From: Dethiobacter alkaliphilus AHT 1
GTDB taxonomy: Bacteria; Bacillota; Dethiobacteria; Dethiobacterales; Dethiobacteraceae
DNA length: 64,000 nucleotides
Assembly (NCBI RefSeq): GCF_000174415.1
Contig: NZ_ACJM01000007.1
Coordinates: forward strand, 62,001-126,000
Reading direction: 5' to 3'
Part shown: in pieces, positions 61,118 through 64,000 of the stretch
Position numbering within the stretch: position 1 is the first letter of the stretch
Layout: each line of letters starts with the position of its first letter
The notes under the pieces: generated by a model
What the model was told of the DNA's origin: nothing
What the model saw: only the letters and a program-made list of their open reading frames with translations
Databases searched by the model: none
Made by a program: the position numbers and the translations under genes

Positions 61118-62650
61118 CTATCCTAGCTTTGCTTTTTTCTTACTTGTTTCTTTAACATGTTTTTTGTAAAGGGCCACAGCCTCTTTGGGATCGCCGTCAA
61201 ACATAACTTCACCTTTGTTTATCCAAATAGCCCGAGTGCAAACTTTTTCTACAAAACTATTACTGTGCGACACAACAATAACAGCTCTGGCATTTGTTAT
61301 CATTTCCTGCATTCTTTCGCTGGCCTTTTCCTGAAAAGAGATATCACCTGCGCTTAAGGCTTCATCTATGATAAATAAATCAGGTTGTATTGATGAAGCA
61401 ATACTAAAACCAAGGCGCGAGCGCATTCCACTGGAATAATGTTTAACTGGCTTGTCAATATGGCCACTAAGCTCTGCAAAATCAATGATCTCTTCTTTTA
61501 AGGCAAATATCTTTTTCTTGGGAATCCCCATCATTAAACCGTTAAGGATGATATTATCGCTGCCCGACAGCTGATTATTGAAGCCTGTCTTTAAGCCCAG
61601 CAGTGCCGATGTATCGCCTTTTACTTTGACGCTACCTTCATCTGGCTTATAGATGCCGCATAACGCACGGCATAAAGTAGATTTTCCGGCCCCGTTGTGC
61701 CCAATAATACCCACAATTTCTCCTTCCTTAATGGAGAAATCAACGTTTTTAAGGGGCCAAAAAGTATTTTTGCCAAGCTTAAATTTAACACCCAGGTTTT
61801 TTACAGTTACAACTTCTTTATCTTTAACTTGCGAGATTGTTTCTGTGACCTGTAAAATTTTCCGCTTTTTTTTCCTTTCCGGGATTGACTGTTTGTACAG
61901 CGCGGCAACTTCCTCAGGAGCACCATCAGCTTTAACTGTGCCGGCATCAATCCACACAGCACGTGTGCAATTCTTTTCAATAAAACCAATATTATGGGTA
62001 ACAACAATTACCATCTTGGCTTTTTCTACCAGTTCTTTTATCTTTTGTGAAGCCTTTTTGCCAAACTCCATATCACCGGTGCTTAAAGTTTCATCTAGTA
62101 CCAGTATCTCAGGCTCAAGCATCGCGGCAATACTAAATCCTAGACGCGCTCTCATGCCACTGGAATAATACTTGACCGGCTGCTGAATAAAGTCTCCCAG
62201 TCCTGAAAATTGATGAATACTATTATAAAACTTTTTAATTTCCTTTTTGGGTATGCCAAGCATCATGCCATTTAGAAAAACATTCTCTCTACCGGTTAGT
62301 TCATTTTTAAATCCTGCCCCCATGGAAAGCAGGGCTGAGACCTCTCCGTTAATGTTAATAGAGCCTTTGTCTGGGCGCAAAATACCGGAAATTGTTTTAC
62401 AGAGGGTGGTTTTACCTGCTCCGTTTGAACCTATAACTCCCAATACTTCTCCGGCAAAACCGTCAAAACTAACACCATTTAAAGCCCAAAAATCTTCAGA
62501 CTTCATTCTTCTGCCTAAAAGAATCTCAAAGCTAAGCGAACGAATATCTTCGCGGCGATGAGAGGAGTCATATTTTATACCTAAGTTCTGGGCAGTTATT
62601 ACCTTTTCTGTCCCCTCTGCATTGCTAAGGGATTTCATATCTTGCACCAC
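61118..62650 (-). CDS. Polysaccharide/teichoic-acid ABC exporter ATPase with two fused ATPase modules
   Basis: A 510-residue TagH/Wzt-type protein with two complete ATPase modules. The first has 'GVIGSNGAGKTTLCKTISG', 'YYSSGMRARLGFSIAAM' and 'ILVLDETLSTGD'. The second (from about residue 270) has 'GIIGHNGAGKSTLCRALCG', 'HYSSGMRSRLGFSIASS' and 'LFIIDEALSAGD'. Usual exporters have one such subunit acting as a homodimer, so this one is an internally duplicated monomeric pair. Each module carries 'LTGRENVFLNGMMLG'-type exporter marks. It begins 6 bases after its permease gene and exports the polymer made at 36-61 kb. Confidence 0.95.
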   Translation of the reverse strand: MVQDMKSLSNAEGTEKVITAQNLGIKYDSSHRREDIRSLSFEILLGRRMKSEDFWALNGVSFDGFAGEVLGVIGSNGAGKTTLCKTISGILRPDKGSININGEVSALLSMGAGFKNELTGRENVFLNGMMLGIPKKEIKKFYNSIHQFSGLGDFIQQPVKYYSSGMRARLGFSIAAMLEPEILVLDETLSTGDMEFGKKASQKIKELVEKAKMVIVVTHNIGFIEKNCTRAVWIDAGTVKADGAPEEVAALYKQSIPERKKKRKILQVTETISQVKDKEVVTVKNLGVKFKLGKNTFWPLKNVDFSIKEGEIVGIIGHNGAGKSTLCRALCGIYKPDEGSVKVKGDTSALLGLKTGFNNQLSGSDNIILNGLMMGIPKKKIFALKEEIIDFAELSGHIDKPVKHYSSGMRSRLGFSIASSIQPDLFIIDEALSAGDISFQEKASERMQEMITNARAVIVVSHSNSFVEKVCTRAIWINKGEVMFDGDPKEAVALYKKHVKETSKKKAKLG

Positions 62651-62656
62651 CTAATT

Positions 62657-63433
62657 TTATAGAACCTTAATGATTTTATGCTCATTTTTATTATAAAAAT
62701 ACATCATAAATACGATGATAATTAATGAGACAGCACCTAGTGGCAACAGCCGGGAAAAATCAGGCATAGCCTGATACATAATGATATTGCGATAAGAAAT
62801 CAGCAAATGTGAGAATGGGTTGGCATCGCTTACCCACTGATATCTAGGCGGAAGACGACTTGCCTCCCAGATAACAGGAGAAGCGTACCGCATAATTCTC
62901 ATAAAGTAAGTCAGTACATTTTCAATATCTCTGATAAACACACAAATATATCCCATAATTAAACTTAAAGCCATGTGAAAAAGTATTTGAATAAGCATTA
63001 CAAATGGCAACCAAACAATCTCCGGTCCGGGAGCAAGCCTGGAAAATGCTAAAAATATTGCTATTACTATCAGACCAAACAAAAAGTTTATCAACTGTGT
63101 CAATGAGGCCGCTAAAGGGAAGATTACTTTCGGCATATAAACTTGGCTGATAATGTGGGACTTTGTGGCAATGGATCTGGCAGATGAATTAACTGTTGAG
63201 CTAAACCAGCGGAATACCACCAACCCAATTACAAGGAAAGGAACTATATTCTCCCCTGCCCTACCGAGTAAAACAATTCTTAAAAAGTAGTAAACCAGCA
63301 CACCTAGTAATGGGTCTAACAGCCACCAGAAATACCCTAAAAAAGTATTGCGATGCTGAGCTTTTAATCCTGAGGTTACCAAATAAATAAGCAAATCTTT
63401 TCGTTTAAATAAATCCTGCATATATTTTCTCAT
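62657..63433 (-). CDS. Polysaccharide/teichoic-acid ABC exporter permease (TagG/Wzm-like)
   Basis: An ABC-2 type permease of about 258 residues with six membrane helices. 'DLLIYLVTSGLKAQHRNTFLGYFWWLLDPLLGVLVYYFLRIVL' region and 'RYASPVIWEASRLPP...NPFSHLLISYRNIIMY' are typical of TagG/Wzm. The start is ATG 63431-63433 or GTG 63446-63448; neither has a clearly better ribosome site. It pairs with the fused ATPase encoded next. An ABC-exported polymer is made fully in the cytoplasm, unlike the Wzx/Wzy polymer of the first locus. Confidence 0.93.
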   Translation of the reverse strand: MRKYMQDLFKRKDLLIYLVTSGLKAQHRNTFLGYFWWLLDPLLGVLVYYFLRIVLLGRAGENIVPFLVIGLVVFRWFSSTVNSSARSIATKSHIISQVYMPKVIFPLAASLTQLINFLFGLIVIAIFLAFSRLAPGPEIVWLPFVMLIQILFHMALSLIMGYICVFIRDIENVLTYFMRIMRYASPVIWEASRLPPRYQWVSDANPFSHLLISYRNIIMYQAMPDFSRLLPLGAVSLIIIVFMMYFYNKNEHKIIKVL

Positions 63434-63559
63434 AATAAAGATGTGCACCTATCTTTCTCTCTTAGATACAATGAACTGCCGAGCGATTTTTATGCGACCA
63501 AAAACATTTCGACAAAATTAGTCCGGCACCTGCTATTTTTTTATCTCAATATTTATCAA

Positions 63560-64000
63560 TTAACCATCAGAGTTTTTATTATCATTGTCAGTTTCGTCAC
63601 CATCCGGATTTTCATTTTCTTGCTCGTCATTGTCGTTGTCATTGTCATTATCATTGTCGGAATCAGAATCTGAGTCTTCATTTGGCTTTTCCCGGTCCTG
63701 CTTAGAATCTTTTTCAGTCTCCTCGTCCTTTGGCCGGCCCTCTTCATCTTCAGCAGGCTCGGATTCCGGCTGTTGCCCGTTCTCAGGGTCCGCCATTGCT
63801 GCTTCTTCGATGGTAATGCTGGAGGTTACTGAATCGGAAACAGCACGCCGATTTACCGCTTCCAGACGGTAGCTATAGGTACTTCCAGGCTTTACGTCTG
63901 TATCAAAGTAGGTTCGACCTTCCTGTTTATTTGAGATACGGACATCTTCTTCACCATTTGTGCTACGATAAAGAGTATATTCACGATTGAAGTTATCACC
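63560..64000 (-). CDS. Surface protein C-terminus: fibronectin-III-like domain and acidic repeat tail, partial
   Basis: The frame is open from the window edge (64000) to the stop at 63560, 146 codons, so the N-terminus is missing. The first 65 visible residues look like a fibronectin type III or similar beta-sandwich ('YTLYRSTNGEE', 'YFDTDVKPGSTYSYRLEAVN'). The last 78 residues are almost all acidic or polar, with an S-D then N-D dipeptide run and no sorting motif. It is probably exported. A similar acidic tail ends the surface protein at 32329, suggesting a related wall-associated role. It lies upstream of the exporter genes in the same direction. Confidence 0.8.
   Translation of the reverse strand, partial: GDNFNREYTLYRSTNGEEDVRISNKQEGRTYFDTDVKPGSTYSYRLEAVNRRAVSDSVTSSITIEEAAMADPENGQQPESEPAEDEEGRPKDEETEKDSKQDREKPNEDSDSDSDNDNDNDNDNDEQENENPDGDETDNDNKNSDG

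Noticed and set aside
63600-63760. Tandem repeat resembling a CRISPR array
   Set aside because: The repeat unit is about 6 bases, has no spacers, and is in frame within a coding region for an acidic tail.

Overview
The window looks like a chromosome segment of a mid-to-low-GC Gram-positive bacterium, most likely a Clostridia-type member of the Bacillota. The evidence is strong GGAGG-type ribosome sites, the yifB-dprA gene order, two LytR-CpsA-Psr (LCP) wall-attachment proteins, a BY-kinase/PHP-phosphatase/Wzz-type capsule module, TagF/TagB-type transferases and a TagGH-type ABC exporter. I see no tRNA, rRNA or CRISPR array. Almost everything beyond 11 kb is on the minus strand, so the operons read from high to low coordinates.

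Layout: 1-4.4 kb carries a membrane-anchored TPR-like protein (cut by the window edge), dprA, yifB and a REP-associated tyrosine transposase with a REP-like palindrome. 4.7-11.3 kb is a small defence-type island: a three-gene ABC-3C system (Zn-finger partner, small middle component, DUF2326 ABC ATPase), an excisionase-type HTH protein, an intact IS66 element and an Abi_C/HEPN-like protein. 11.3-33.7 kb is a Wzx/Wzy-type polysaccharide locus. It has UDP-glucose dehydrogenase and a UDP-uronate epimerase, polymerase, flippase, glycosyltransferases, an asparagine-synthase-like amidotransferase, a TupA-like ATP-grasp ligase, a complete UDP-diacetylbacillosamine set (PglF/E/D plus a PglC-like transferase), BY-kinase, Wzz, PHP phosphatase, an LCP protein and a surface protein. 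A truncated second sugar-phosphate transferase marks a probable cassette-exchange boundary.

33.8-64 kb is a second glycopolymer locus. It has a large initiating transferase (36.1 kb), epimerase, LicD, CDP-alcohol transferase, two LicC/PntC-like nucleotidyltransferases, two CDP-glycerol-type transferases and an ABC exporter with two fused ATPase modules. Embedded in it is a phosphonate pathway: PEP mutase fused to a cytidylyltransferase, phosphonopyruvate decarboxylase and an iron alcohol dehydrogenase. Together these predict 2-hydroxyethylphosphonate, its CMP activation, and transfer to a teichoic-acid-like polymer.

The most unusual part is 47.8-59.0 kb. Two 940-960-residue paralogues each have the order acylphosphatase-like, ATP-grasp, acylphosphatase-like, ATP-grasp. 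A third protein fuses an ATP-grasp ligase to a catalytically complete acylphosphatase domain, and a CapA/TupA-like ATP-grasp fusion gene is split by an IS3 element. I infer a ligase system that adds amino acids, peptides or other carboxylates to the phosphonate-bearing polymer. It is the best candidate here for an undescribed system. Function is inferred from domains and neighbours only.
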